DNA from: Physcocola sp002396385 | GTDB taxonomy: Bacteria; Bacteroidota; Bacteroidia; Bacteroidales; Paludibacteraceae | Direction of reading: 5' to 3' | Length of the DNA: 64,000 bases | NCBI GenBank assembly: GCA_946535435.1 | Contig: CAMNDM010000006.1 | Location: forward strand, 62,001-126,000 | Shown here: in pieces, positions 9,004 through 17,012 of the stretch | Layout: each line of letters begins with the position of its first letter | Position numbering within the stretch: position 1 is the stretch's first letter | Program-made: the position numbers and the translations under genes | The notes under the pieces: generated by a model | The model's input: only the letters and a program-made list of their open reading frames with translations | Database searches by the model: none | Told to the model about the DNA's origin: nothing

Positions 9004-9570
9004 TTAGTGGTTAAGCCAGTTGCTTATAATTTTTTCACCATCGGGTGTCAGTACACTTTCTGGGTGAAACTGGATGCCGTGGATGTCGTAGTCTTTGTGC
9101 TTTAGCCCCATAATGAAGCCTTCTTCGCTTTCGGCTGTTACTTCAAGGCATTTCGGGAACCCCTCTTTGTCAACCACCCACGAGTGGTAGCGGCCTATTT
9201 GGCAGATGTTTCCAATGCCGTCAAAAATATAGTCGTTGCCGAAATTGTTGCATGGGGTTTGGAGCCCGTGGTAGACTTGACTTAAGTTGGTCAGTTTTCC
9301 GCCGAACGCCTCGCCAATTGCTTGATGGCCGAGGCAGACTCCCAAAATGGGTTTCTTGCCAGCATAGTTTTTAATCACATCGAGCAGTAAACCTGCTTCT
9401 GAAGGTATGCCCGGACCTGGCGACAATATAATCTTGTCGAATTGTTCTAACTGTGGCAGCTCGAACTGGTCGTTCCTGTATACGGTGACGTCGGCACCTA
9501 ACGCTTTCACTAAGTGTGAAAGATTGTAGGTGAACGAGTCGTAGTTGTCTATGATTACAATTTTCTTCAT
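9004..9570 (-). CDS. trpG: Anthranilate synthase glutamine amidotransferase subunit
   Basis: 188-residue class I glutamine amidotransferase. The nucleophile Cys lies in GVCLGHQAIGEAFGG (about 77-91), the oxyanion region in LSPGPGIPSEAG (about 50-61), and the His/Glu of the triad in GIQFHPESVLTPDG near the C-terminus. It supplies ammonia to TrpE, which ends 5 bases upstream. The same subunit could in principle also serve a PabB, but the operon position makes TrpG the safe name. Confidence 0.96.
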   Translation of the reverse strand: MKKIVIIDNYDSFTYNLSHLVKALGADVTVYRNDQFELPQLEQFDKIILSPGPGIPSEAGLLLDVIKNYAGKKPILGVCLGHQAIGEAFGGKLTNLSQVYHGLQTPCNNFGNDYIFDGIGNICQIGRYHSWVVDKEGFPKCLEVTAESEEGFIMGLKHKDYDIHGIQFHPESVLTPDGEKIISNWLNH

Positions 9571-9574
9571 ATGC

Positions 9575-10969
9575 TTACATATTTTCTGCCATCAAGATGG
9601 CTTTCTTTAAAGCTCCGAGTTTGCTGTTCACTTCCTGCAGTTCATATTCGTCGTTGCTCTTTGCAACAATGCCGGCTCCGGCTTGGAACCATAGTTCGCC
9701 GTTGCGGCTGACAAACGAACGTATTGTGATGGCTTGGTTCAAGTTCTTGTTAAGTCCGATAAAGCCGATGCAGCCTCCGTAAGCGCCGCGGTTGTGTGGC
9801 TCGTATTCGCTGATAAGCTGCATTGCCCGTACTTTTGGCGCACCGCTAAGCGTGCCTGCAGGGAACGTGTCGATGAAGGCCTTGATTGGGTCTGCTCCTT
9901 CGTCAAGCTGTCCGCTTACACGGCTTACCAGGTGTATAACATGGCTGTAGTATTGCATGTCTTTGTAAAAGTCTACTTTCACATTGTGGCAGTTGCGGCT
10001 CAGATCGTTGCGGGCAAGGTCTACCAGCATGACATGCTCGGCGTTCTCTTTCGGATCGTTTCGGAGATAGATGGCATTTTTTTCATCTTGCTCTTTGTCG
10101 CCAGTGCGTTTGGTCGTGCCTGCAATTGGGTCGATGTAGGCTTTGCCTTCCTCTATTCTGCAGTGCGTTTCTGGGGAAGAACCGAAAATACGGAATCCGC
10201 CAAAGTCGAAATAGAAAAGGTACGGACTTGGGTTTATGCTGCGTAACGCGCGGTAAAGTTTGAAATCGTCCCCCTCGAAGCGTTGGATGAACCGGCGCGA
10301 TAAAACTATTTGGAATACATCGCCACGAAGGCAGTTCTGGATACCTTTTCGTACGTTGGCTTTGTATTCCTCATCGGTTAGGGTGCTGGTAGCTTCTCCG
10401 ACAGGATGGAAACTGAATGCCTGTATGTTGCTTTTGTTCAATAGCCTTTCTGTTGCGGCTATGCTGTCGCTTTCCCCATCCGACAATAGCTCTATTATCT
10501 TCATTTGGTTGTTGAAGTGGTCGAACATAATAACTGTCTTGTAGAGGATGTAGAGCAGGTCAGGGGCGTCGTTTTTCTCTAATGTGGTGTCTTTTACCGC
10601 AATATTCTCAAAATAACGGACTGCGTTGAACGTGGTGTAGCCATACAGACCACAGTATTTCTTGTCGTCTCCCTCTACCTCTATCTGCGCCAGAAAGTCG
10701 TCGATGGCGTGGTCGCAACGGTAGGTGTTGCTGATTTCTTTCTCTGTCTTTTCCCCGTTTGGAAATATGCTGATGGCCTTTCCATGGCTTACTGCGACAG
10801 AGGCGATGGGGTTAATGCCGATGAAGGAGCGGCTGTTCTCTCCCCCGTGGTAGTCCGAACTTTCCATAAGGGCACTCTGTGGATACTGGTCACGGACACG
10901 CATATAGACGCTGACCGGGGTGTAAAGGTCGGCCAATATGCTTTTGCTGGTGGTATGGTATTTATACAT
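9575..10969 (-). CDS. trpE: Anthranilate synthase component I
   Basis: 464-residue chorismate-binding enzyme, catalysing the first committed step of tryptophan synthesis together with TrpG. SALMESSD (about residues 32-39) is close to the LLES motif that binds feedback tryptophan. DPIAGTTKRTGDKEQDE (about 273-289) and FPAGTLSGAPKVRAMQLI (about 362-379) are chorismate/Mg2+-site motifs, and GAYGGCIGFIG follows. It lies 24 bases after trpB, so expression depends on the attenuator upstream of trpB. Confidence 0.97.
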   Translation of the reverse strand: MYKYHTTSKSILADLYTPVSVYMRVRDQYPQSALMESSDYHGGENSRSFIGINPIASVAVSHGKAISIFPNGEKTEKEISNTYRCDHAIDDFLAQIEVEGDDKKYCGLYGYTTFNAVRYFENIAVKDTTLEKNDAPDLLYILYKTVIMFDHFNNQMKIIELLSDGESDSIAATERLLNKSNIQAFSFHPVGEATSTLTDEEYKANVRKGIQNCLRGDVFQIVLSRRFIQRFEGDDFKLYRALRSINPSPYLFYFDFGGFRIFGSSPETHCRIEEGKAYIDPIAGTTKRTGDKEQDEKNAIYLRNDPKENAEHVMLVDLARNDLSRNCHNVKVDFYKDMQYYSHVIHLVSRVSGQLDEGADPIKAFIDTFPAGTLSGAPKVRAMQLISEYEPHNRGAYGGCIGFIGLNKNLNQAITIRSFVSRNGELWFQAGAGIVAKSNDEYELQEVNSKLGALKKAILMAENM

Positions 10970-10993
10970 AATGTTTGTTTTTTATGGTGCCGT

Positions 10994-12187
10994 TTATTCG
11001 CCTAAGTGAAAATAGTCGGCGTATGTGTTCATATCTTTGTCGCCACGGCCTGAAACGGTGAGGACTACGACGTCGTCTTTCTTGAATCTGCATTTTGGCA
11101 GCACTGCTAATGCATGTGCACTTTCTATTGCCGGTATAATGCCCTCTGTCTTTGTGAGTTCAAGGGCCGCTGCCATCGCCTCTTTGTCGGTTACTGCAAA
11201 CACTTTGCTTCTGCCCTTGTCTGCCAAGAAGGCGTGCATAGGGCCAATGCCCGGATAGTCGAGACCTGCTGAAATGGAGAAGGCTTCTGTTATTTGGCCG
11301 TCATCGTCCATCATAATCAGTGTCTTGCTCCCGTGCAATACACCTTCCCGGCCCAGATGTATGGTGGCCGCACTCTTGGTTGGGTCTTCCAAACCTTCTC
11401 CTGCAGCTTCTGCCGCATAAAGTTTCACGTTTTCATCTTCAATGTAGTGGAAGAATGTTCCTGCCGCATTGCTGCCTCCGCCTACACAGGCAATCAGGTA
11501 GTCTGGGTTCTCGCGGCCTTCCTGTGCTTTCAACTGCTTCTTGATTTCTTCGCTGATGACCGACTGGAAACGGGCAACCATATCGGGGAATGGATCTGGT
11601 CCAACTACAGAACCTATGATGTAGTGTGTGTTTGCAGGATTGCAGCACCAGTCGCGGATAGCCTCGTTTGTTGCGTCTTTAAGTGTTGCGTTTCCTGTTG
11701 TAACAGGAACGACTTTTGCTCCCAACATACGCATTCGCTGAACGTTCAGGTATTGGCGTTTCACGTCGGTTGCACCCATGTAGACCACACACTCCATATT
11801 CATAAGTGCGCATACGGTTGCGGTACCTACTCCGTGTTGGCCGGCGCCTGTTTCCGCTACAATGCGGGTTTTCCCCATCCGTTTGGCCAGTAAGAGCTGC
11901 CCAAGCGCATTGTTTAGCTTGTGGGCTCCTGTGTGGCAGAGGTCCTCGCGTTTCAAATACAGCTTGCAACCGTATTTCTCGCTCATCCGTTTAGCGTAAT
12001 AGAGTGGAGTGGGGCGGCCTACGTAGTCGTGGAGTAATTGGTCTAACTCTGCTTTGAACGTTGGGTCGTTCATTATTTTCAGATAGTTCGCCTTTAATTC
12101 TGTGATGTTCTTTTGTAGAATTTCAGGGACATAAGCACCTCCGAATCGGCCGTAGTAGCCATTTTCGTCAATTCCGTATTTGCTCAT
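10994..12187 (-). CDS. trpB: Tryptophan synthase beta chain
   Basis: 397 residues from the ATG at 12187. The reading frame stays open about 40 codons further upstream, but that part covers the attenuator hairpin and is not TrpB-like; MSKYGIDENGYYGRFGG is a standard TrpB start. The PLP Lys lies in EDLCHTGAHKLNNALGQ (about 79-95), the PLP-phosphate loop is GGGSNAAG (about 230-237), and the monovalent-cation and COMM regions are present. It condenses indole with serine. As first structural gene it is directly controlled by the trpL attenuator. Confidence 0.97.
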   Translation of the reverse strand: MSKYGIDENGYYGRFGGAYVPEILQKNITELKANYLKIMNDPTFKAELDQLLHDYVGRPTPLYYAKRMSEKYGCKLYLKREDLCHTGAHKLNNALGQLLLAKRMGKTRIVAETGAGQHGVGTATVCALMNMECVVYMGATDVKRQYLNVQRMRMLGAKVVPVTTGNATLKDATNEAIRDWCCNPANTHYIIGSVVGPDPFPDMVARFQSVISEEIKKQLKAQEGRENPDYLIACVGGGSNAAGTFFHYIEDENVKLYAAEAAGEGLEDPTKSAATIHLGREGVLHGSKTLIMMDDDGQITEAFSISAGLDYPGIGPMHAFLADKGRSKVFAVTDKEAMAAALELTKTEGIIPAIESAHALAVLPKCRFKKDDVVVLTVSGRGDKDMNTYADYFHLGE

Positions 12188-12225
12188 ATTTATTGTTTTT
12201 TTTCTGTTGTTTGCTTGGTGGGTAT

Positions 12226-12264
12226 AAAAAAGAAGGTCTGTCGTGAGTTTCTCCGACAGACCTT
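12226..12264 (-). terminator. trp attenuator terminator
   Basis: A perfect 11-bp GC-rich stem (12254-12264 pairs with 12233-12243), 10-nt loop, followed on the minus strand by a run of six T at 12231-12226. It sits between the leader peptide stop (12312) and the trpB start (12187), where a terminator makes sense only as a conditional one. Confidence 0.9.
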
Positions 12265-12309
12265 GATATGTCTTTGCTGTTAAATAAAACACAGAAGAGT
12301 CACTCACGA
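12241..12309 (-). promoter_or_regulatory. Predicted trp antiterminator pairing
   Basis: The segment 12309-12302, two bases past the leader stop codon, is perfectly complementary over 8 nt to 12248-12241, which covers the loop and top of the 3' arm of the terminator. Beyond a 2x2 internal loop, CTC at 12299-12297 can also pair with GAG at 12253-12251. The pairing excludes the upper part of the terminator stem. This is inferred from sequence only. Confidence 0.6.
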
Positions 12310-12311
12310 AT

Positions 12312-12362
12312 TTAGTTTCGCAAGCGCCACCACCATACTTTATTTAAAGTCTTCAATGTCAT
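12312..12362 (-). CDS. trpL: trp operon leader peptide with three tandem Trp codons
   Basis: A 16-codon frame, ATG at 12362-12360 and TAA at 12314-12312, encoding MTLKTLNKVWWWRLRN. Codons 10-12 (12335-12327) are three consecutive TGG. It lies 20 bases downstream of a -7-like box and 48 bases before the attenuator stem. The layout is that of ribosome-mediated attenuation as in enterobacterial trpL: low charged tRNA-Trp stalls the ribosome on the Trp codons, leaving 12309-12302 free to form the antiterminator, whereas a ribosome reaching the stop codon would cover that segment and let the terminator form. The peptide itself probably has no function. An overlapping frame (MVVALAKLNS, 12336-12304) is less convincing because it has no Trp. 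Confidence 0.85.
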   Translation of the reverse strand: MTLKTLNKVWWWRLRN

Positions 12363-12381
12363 ATTTGTCTTGTTTGATGTG

Positions 12382-12412
12382 CAAATTTGAAAATAATATT
12401 CAAATAAAACAA
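12382..12412 (-). promoter_or_regulatory. trp operon promoter candidate
   Basis: CAAATTTG at 12389-12382 matches TAnnTTTG at seven of eight positions, and TTG at 12412-12410 stands 20 bases upstream as a -33 element. The expected start point near 12375 would precede the trpL ATG by about a dozen bases. Confidence 0.5.
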
Positions 12413-12708
12413 TATTTTATTTACTTTTTGTGCGATTGGTCCGCATGTTTTTTCGTTTTTCGCATAATTATCTTTTCTGTCAGTAAGGTTCTTCCCTGAC
12501 TTATGAGAATATGCTCTTCTTGTAAGACTGGAGTCCTTTCTTCTTACAACCTATGTATCTTTGCCCATCTGCGTGTTGAATGAAAAAGTATCTTGTTTTT
12601 TCCTGCTTCTACGTAAATTAATCGTATCTTTATATTGTTATATCTGGAATGAGGAAGAGGTTTACGGCCGCCTGTAATTCTTTGGTGTACCTTTAGCTCC
12701 TTTTGCTT
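12390..12708. other. Intergenic region between divergent trp leader and DUF5131 gene
   Basis: About 320 bases without a convincing gene. It contains a TAnnTTTG match (TATCTTTG, 12556-12563, plus strand) that may serve the DUF5131 gene, with a leader of about 140 bases, and a 7-bp inverted repeat 12520-12526/12543-12549 without a T tract. A 26-codon plus-strand frame at 12503-12583 spans both and looks accidental. I see no riboswitch that I recognise. Confidence 0.4.
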
Positions 12709-13509
12709 ATGTTGAAATGGGAAATATATGCTGATTGGAATCCTTGGCACGGTTGTACTAAAATAAGTCCTGGCTGTAAATTCTGTTATGTATATCGCCA
12801 AGACGAGATGTACGGGTGTGAGGTGTCGAGTTGTCTGGCTCGCAAAACGGGCAATTTCAATCTTCCTGTCAGGAAAAAACGCGATGGAACGTGGAAAATA
12901 CCTGACGGACGTATCGTGTTTACTTGTTTTACTTCCGATTTCTTGCTTTCCGATGCTGATGAGTGGCGGCAAGAATGCTGGCAGATGATGCGTGAGAGAG
13001 AGAACCTGTGGTTTTACTTTTTTACCAAGCGAATCGACCGTTTTATGGACTGTCTTCCGACCGATTGGGGTGATGGCTATGACAATGTGCTGGTTGGATG
13101 TACGGTCGAAAATCAGGATTTGGCCGATTACCGTCTCCCTATTTTCCGACAACTGCCAATCAAACACAAAAGCATCATTGTTTCCCCTATGATTGGTCCT
13201 GTCGATTTGTCTCCTTATCTCGACGACGGTATAGAGGAGGTTGCGGTAGGTGGCGAATCGGGTGTGAATGCGCGGCCTTGCCATTTCGAGTGGATATTGG
13301 CTGTTCGCGAACAGTGTGTCGCTGCCAACGTCCCTTTCCGTTTCCACCAAACTGGTGCGTTCTTTGTGAAGGATGGGAAAACTTACCGTGTGAAACGCTG
13401 TTTCCAGCTTAGCCAGGCTCATAAAGCCAATATCGATTTCCGAATAGACAAATATATGGTTCCGGAAACAGTGAAATATGTATGGAAAGACTCCGATTAT
13501 CACGATTGA
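12709..13509 (+). CDS. DUF5131 family protein (phage Gp37/Gp68-like)
   Basis: 266 residues from the ATG at 12709 (a TTG six bases earlier is in frame but unlikely). The start WEIYADWNPWHGCTKISPGC with Cys16, Cys23 and Cys26 (C-x6-C-x2-C, followed by Tyr) is the hallmark of the DUF5131 family, some members of which occur in phages. Other family blocks are VFTCFTSDFLL (about 67-77), FFTKRIDRF (about 102-110), VGCTVENQDLADYRLPIF (about 127-144) and VAVGGESGVNARPC (about 180-193). The Cys cluster suggests metal or Fe-S binding reminiscent of radical SAM proteins, but the spacing is not the canonical C-x3-C-x2-C. The biochemical role is unknown. No phage genes are nearby. Confidence 0.8.
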   Translation: MLKWEIYADWNPWHGCTKISPGCKFCYVYRQDEMYGCEVSSCLARKTGNFNLPVRKKRDGTWKIPDGRIVFTCFTSDFLLSDADEWRQECWQMMRERENLWFYFFTKRIDRFMDCLPTDWGDGYDNVLVGCTVENQDLADYRLPIFRQLPIKHKSIIVSPMIGPVDLSPYLDDGIEEVAVGGESGVNARPCHFEWILAVREQCVAANVPFRFHQTGAFFVKDGKTYRVKRCFQLSQAHKANIDFRIDKYMVPETVKYVWKDSDYHD

Positions 13510-13579
13510 GGAGCCCCCCTCGCTGTTGGAACAATAGTCTTTTAAGAATGGTCAACAAACATAAAACATTATATAACGT

Positions 13580-14014
13580 ATGACGAAAGAACAGATTTTT
13601 GAAATTATTAATGGTATGAAGCCTCCGGTTATGCATCTGGCAACATCGGAGAACGGACAGCCTCATGTGCGCGACATTTTGCTCTTCAGTGCCGATGAGA
13701 ATGGTATCGTCTTCCACACTGGCAAAATGAAGGACTTGTTCAAACAGCTTTTAGCAAACCCGAAAGCCGAGGTCTGCTTTTCGGCAGGGAAATACCAAGT
13801 GCGTGTCGAGGGCGAGTTTGAACTGGTTGATGATGATGACTTCAAACGCGAAATCATCAATCATCCGTCCCGTAAATTTGTTAAAGCCTGGGTGGCAGAA
13901 CAGGGCGAGGCGGCAGTTCTTGACTTTTTGCAGGTTTTCCGTATGAAACATGGCAAAGCCCATGTCTGGACATTTGAAGATAATTTCAAACCTAAGGAAT
14001 ATGTAATTCTCTGA
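13580..14014 (+). CDS. Pyridoxamine 5'-phosphate oxidase family flavoprotein
   Basis: 144 residues with the split-barrel FMN-binding pattern: MHLATSENGQPHVRDILLFSADENGIVFHTGKMKDLFKQLLANPKAEVCF is the usual beta-barrel succession of short general-stress/nitroreductase-like PNPOx proteins, followed by YQVRVEGEFELV. It is too short and divergent to be a true PdxH, so the substrate is unknown. It lies 70 bases downstream of the DUF5131 gene on the same strand, possibly cotranscribed, and ends at a strong hairpin. Confidence 0.75.
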   Translation: MTKEQIFEIINGMKPPVMHLATSENGQPHVRDILLFSADENGIVFHTGKMKDLFKQLLANPKAEVCFSAGKYQVRVEGEFELVDDDDFKREIINHPSRKFVKAWVAEQGEAAVLDFLQVFRMKHGKAHVWTFEDNFKPKEYVIL

Positions 14015-14030
14015 TGGTGGGTGTTTAAAC

Positions 14031-14061
14031 AAAAAAAAGCAGGGCTAACCCTGCTTTTTTT
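14031..14061. terminator. Bidirectional terminator
   Basis: GCAGGG (14039-14044) pairs with CCCTGC (14049-14054) around a 4-nt loop, flanked by eight A and seven T, so it can work on both strands. It overlaps the last codons of the convergent Cys-rich Feo protein. Confidence 0.85.
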
Positions 14062-14230
14062 GTTGACTAGTTTTGTCTGTTGCCTTGTTGTTGCAGCACT
14101 GGCAGCCACCTGCTTTGGAGCAGCAACTGCAGGCATCGGCTTGTCCATTCACAAGTCTGATAATCTTTCTCGCAATGACGAGGACGACCGCTATGCCTAT
14201 GATGGCGACAATTATTTCTTGGATTCCCAT
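14045..14230 (-). CDS. FeoB-associated Cys-rich membrane protein
   Basis: 61 residues: one N-terminal transmembrane helix (about 3-22, IQEIIVAIIGIAVVLVIARK), then a Cys-rich tail with CSCC and CQCC (about 34-46) and a polar C-terminus. This matches the small FeoB-associated Cys-rich proteins that follow feoB in many Bacteroidetes and Firmicutes. A role in handling ferrous iron at the cytoplasmic mouth of FeoB is a guess from context. It starts 11 bases after the feoAB stop. Confidence 0.85.
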   Translation of the reverse strand: MGIQEIIVAIIGIAVVLVIARKIIRLVNGQADACSCCSKAGGCQCCNNKATDKTSQQKKQG

Positions 14231-14241
14231 AACGAAACTGT

Positions 14242-16815
14242 TTAATTACCTAAGCCGATGAGTGTGCCTATTTGGAATATAAGGAACGACATAAGCCATG
14301 CCAGCGTGCAGGTGTAGGCCATACTCAATGCGGTCCATTTCCAACTCCCCGCTTCGTTCTTTATGGCTATGAGGGTCGCTGCGCATGGGAAGTAAAGCAG
14401 CACGAATACCAGAAAGGCAAAAGCGCTGAGTGGTGTGTATGCGTGTGTGCCGTCTGGCTTTAGCTCGTCGTTCATCTTTCTCGACATCTTTTGTACAGCG
14501 GCTTCGTCTCCGTCTTCAATTCCACTTTCGGTGTCGCCTGTGTACAACACGTTCATTGTGCTTACTACCACCTCTTTCGCAACCGAACCTGCCAGAAGCG
14601 AAACGCCCATCTGCCATGTAAATCCAAGCGGACGGACTACCGGCTCAATAGCTTGCCCTATCTGGCCTATGTATGAGTTCTCTTTCTGGCGGACCGATGC
14701 CTCCTCTAATGGGGTTATGCCGTTAGCGTTGGGGGTATTATAGGCTTCTGTCATGTTGGCTTTCATCTCGTCGAGCTGCTTGTCGCGTGGAAAGTATTCC
14801 AAAAACCAAACTGCGATAGAGGCAATCAGAATTATACCTCCCATTTTTTTCAGGTACTCTTTTGTCTTGTCCCATACGTGCGCTAACACCGACTGCCAGG
14901 TTGGCATTCTGTAAGGGGGCAGTTCCAAAACAAATGGAGCTTCGTCTTCCTTGAAGAAGTAGCGGAACACACGTGCAAAGACGAATGCCATGAAAACTCC
15001 GATAAAGTAGAGTGTGAACATGGCGAGTGCTGGATGTTCGGGGAAGAATGCAACCGCAAAAAGTGTATAGATGGGGATGCGTGCGCTACAACTCATAAAC
15101 GGAAGTACCATGATGGTTATGATGCGGCTTTTACGGCTTTCTATAATGCGGGTGCCCATAATGGCAGGCACGTTGCAACCGAACCCCATGATTAACGGTA
15201 TAAACGATTTTCCATGCAACCCCATTTTGTGCATCACCTTGTCCATTATGAAAGCTGCGCGGGCCATATAGCCCGAGTCTTCCATAAACGAGATGAACGT
15301 GTAGAGGATGAGGATGTTTGGTAGAAAGACGACAACGCCTCCAACTCCGCCTATTATGCCGTCAACTACAAGGTCTTTGAGCATGCCGTCTGGCATTGCC
15401 GACGAAACTCCGTCTTTGAGTATGCCGACCAGGTTGTCTATCCATCCCATAGGGTATTCGCCTAGCGAGAAGGTACACCAGAACATGAACCCGATAAACA
15501 AAAGGAAAATAGGGTAGCCCCAATACTTGTCGGTGACGAACCGGTCCAGCATTTTGGTCAGTTTTCTTCCATCTTCTTTCGCATGCTCGAACGTTTCTCC
15601 AAGGGCGCCGGCTATGAATCCGTAGCGTGCGTTCGTAACGGCCGATTCGGCATCTTCATTCAGTTCTGTGGCAATGCGCTTTTGTTCTTCTTTCTGTATC
15701 TTGAATATCTCGGTGGCATTCTCCATTCCAGATACCAGTTTCTCTACCTCTTTGTCTCCTTCTATCAGTTTGATGGCGAGGAAACGGGTGGAATAACGGG
15801 CTCTGATGTTTTGGTTCTTTTTCAATTCGGCCTGGAGCCTGTTCTCGGCAGCCTCTATCACTGGGCCGTGGTTGATGTGGATGTGGTGTGCCACGTTAAA
15901 CACAGGTGTGTGCTCTATGTCGTCTCCCTCTTTGTGCTTTTCGGGGTTGTTTTCGAATTCCTTTAAAAATTTCTCTTTGTCTATTCCTCCTTCTTCGTTG
16001 AAGTAGTAGCTTCCTTCGAAGATGTTGATGATCATGTGGAACAGCAGGTCTATTCCTTTGCCGCTGCGCCCTATGGTCGGAACAAACGGAACACCTAGCA
16101 GTAGCCCGAGTTTCTCGTGGTCGAGTGTGTCTCCTTTCTGCTTTAATTCATCGTACATGTTCAGTGCTACGACCATTGGCAGGTTCATGTCGATGAGTTG
16201 GGTGGTCAGATACAGGTTCCGTTCTAGGTTCGAGGCATCAACTACGTTCAATATCACGTCTGGCGTATTGTCAACCAGATTTCTTCTTACGTAAATCTCT
16301 TCTGGAGAATAGGAGTCGAGCGAATAGGTGCCGGGCAGATCTACCAAAGTGAAATGGTAGCCTTGGAATTCAAAGCGACCCTCTTTGGCTTCTACGGTAA
16401 CACCGCTGTAGTTGCCGACGTGCTCGGTAGAGTGGGAGATGATGTTGAAAAGGCTGGTCTTTCCGCAGTTCGGATTGCCTACTAAGGCAACTTTTATTTC
16501 TTTTTCCCTTCGGGTTATCTCCTTCCTCTTTTCTTCTTCAATGTCGATGGTGCCGACGAAGGCCTTGTCCTTGAAACTGGCCTCAAACTCTTCTTGCGAC
16601 AGCACTTCTATCATTGAACTCTCGCTACGGCGTAGCGATATGTTGTAGTCCATTATGTGGTATTCTACGGGGTCTTGAAGTGGAGCGTTGTGTATGGCTT
16701 GCACTTCTGCACCTCTGACGAATCCCATTTCAATTATCCTTTTTCTGAAACCTCCGTTTCCGTATACTTTCAGGATGACCGCTTTCTCTCCGGTCTTTAA
16801 ATCCGATAACCTCAT
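14242..16815 (-). CDS. feoB: Ferrous iron transporter, FeoA-FeoB fusion
   Basis: 857 residues. Residues 1-75 are an SH3-like FeoA domain (MRLSDLKTGEKAVILKV, GFRKRIIEMGFVRGAEV). A G-protein domain follows with P-loop VGNPNCGKTSLFN (about 111-123), switch I NYSGVTVEAKEG, G3 DLPGTYSLDSYSP and G4 ALNMYDE. The membrane half contains the two gate motifs, including LPFMSCSARIPIYTLF with the conserved Cys. It imports Fe2+ under anaerobic, iron-limited conditions. The FeoA fusion is usual in Bacteroidetes. A TAnnTTTG box lies 26 bases upstream. Confidence 0.96.
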   Translation of the reverse strand: MRLSDLKTGEKAVILKVYGNGGFRKRIIEMGFVRGAEVQAIHNAPLQDPVEYHIMDYNISLRRSESSMIEVLSQEEFEASFKDKAFVGTIDIEEEKRKEITRREKEIKVALVGNPNCGKTSLFNIISHSTEHVGNYSGVTVEAKEGRFEFQGYHFTLVDLPGTYSLDSYSPEEIYVRRNLVDNTPDVILNVVDASNLERNLYLTTQLIDMNLPMVVALNMYDELKQKGDTLDHEKLGLLLGVPFVPTIGRSGKGIDLLFHMIINIFEGSYYFNEEGGIDKEKFLKEFENNPEKHKEGDDIEHTPVFNVAHHIHINHGPVIEAAENRLQAELKKNQNIRARYSTRFLAIKLIEGDKEVEKLVSGMENATEIFKIQKEEQKRIATELNEDAESAVTNARYGFIAGALGETFEHAKEDGRKLTKMLDRFVTDKYWGYPIFLLFIGFMFWCTFSLGEYPMGWIDNLVGILKDGVSSAMPDGMLKDLVVDGIIGGVGGVVVFLPNILILYTFISFMEDSGYMARAAFIMDKVMHKMGLHGKSFIPLIMGFGCNVPAIMGTRIIESRKSRIITIMVLPFMSCSARIPIYTLFAVAFFPEHPALAMFTLYFIGVFMAFVFARVFRYFFKEDEAPFVLELPPYRMPTWQSVLAHVWDKTKEYLKKMGGIILIASIAVWFLEYFPRDKQLDEMKANMTEAYNTPNANGITPLEEASVRQKENSYIGQIGQAIEPVVRPLGFTWQMGVSLLAGSVAKEVVVSTMNVLYTGDTESGIEDGDEAAVQKMSRKMNDELKPDGTHAYTPLSAFAFLVFVLLYFPCAATLIAIKNEAGSWKWTALSMAYTCTLAWLMSFLIFQIGTLIGLGN

Positions 16816-16840
16816 TTGTAGTCCCTTTGTTTTTTCAATG

Positions 16841-16848
16841 CAAAATTA
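16841..16848 (-). promoter_or_regulatory. -7 promoter box of feoAB
   Basis: TAATTTTG on the minus strand, a full match to TAnnTTTG, 26 bases before the feoAB start. No good -33 element and no evident Fur-like palindrome is seen. Confidence 0.55.
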
Positions 16849-16957
16849 CATCTAATTATTTGCAAATGAGTTGCGGAAGGATTGCTGATTAGAATGATTA
16901 TAAATAATATAAATATAAGTATACTGTGCGTCAGTGTTTTGGCTGAGTAATTTAGAA

Positions 16958-16993
16958 TAAAAAAAGACCACTTGGCAAAGCCAGGTGGTCTTT
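16958..16993 (-). terminator. Terminator of fabH
   Basis: A 14-bp stem (16963-16976/16980-16993, one G-T pair) with a 3-nt loop, followed on the minus strand by a run of T. It lies 20 bases past the fabH stop. Confidence 0.88.
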
Positions 16994-17012
16994 CAATATG
17001 CAGTGTGTTTGA

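Noticed and set aside
12188..12307. N-terminal extension of trpB by about 40 codons
   Set aside because: The extension translates the attenuator hairpin and is not TrpB-like. The standard start MSKYGIDENG is at 12187.
12304..12336. Alternative leader peptide MVVALAKLNS overlapping trpL
   Set aside because: It lacks Trp codons. The overlapping frame with three TGG in a row and an upstream ATG explains the region better.
12503..12583. A 26-codon plus-strand frame with CSSC
   Set aside because: No neighbour or spacing supports it, and the likely promoter box lies inside it.
12544..13503. A 319-codon open frame on the minus strand
   Set aside because: It is antisense to the DUF5131 gene, which has clear family motifs. 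The minus-frame product has no signal, domain or sensible composition.
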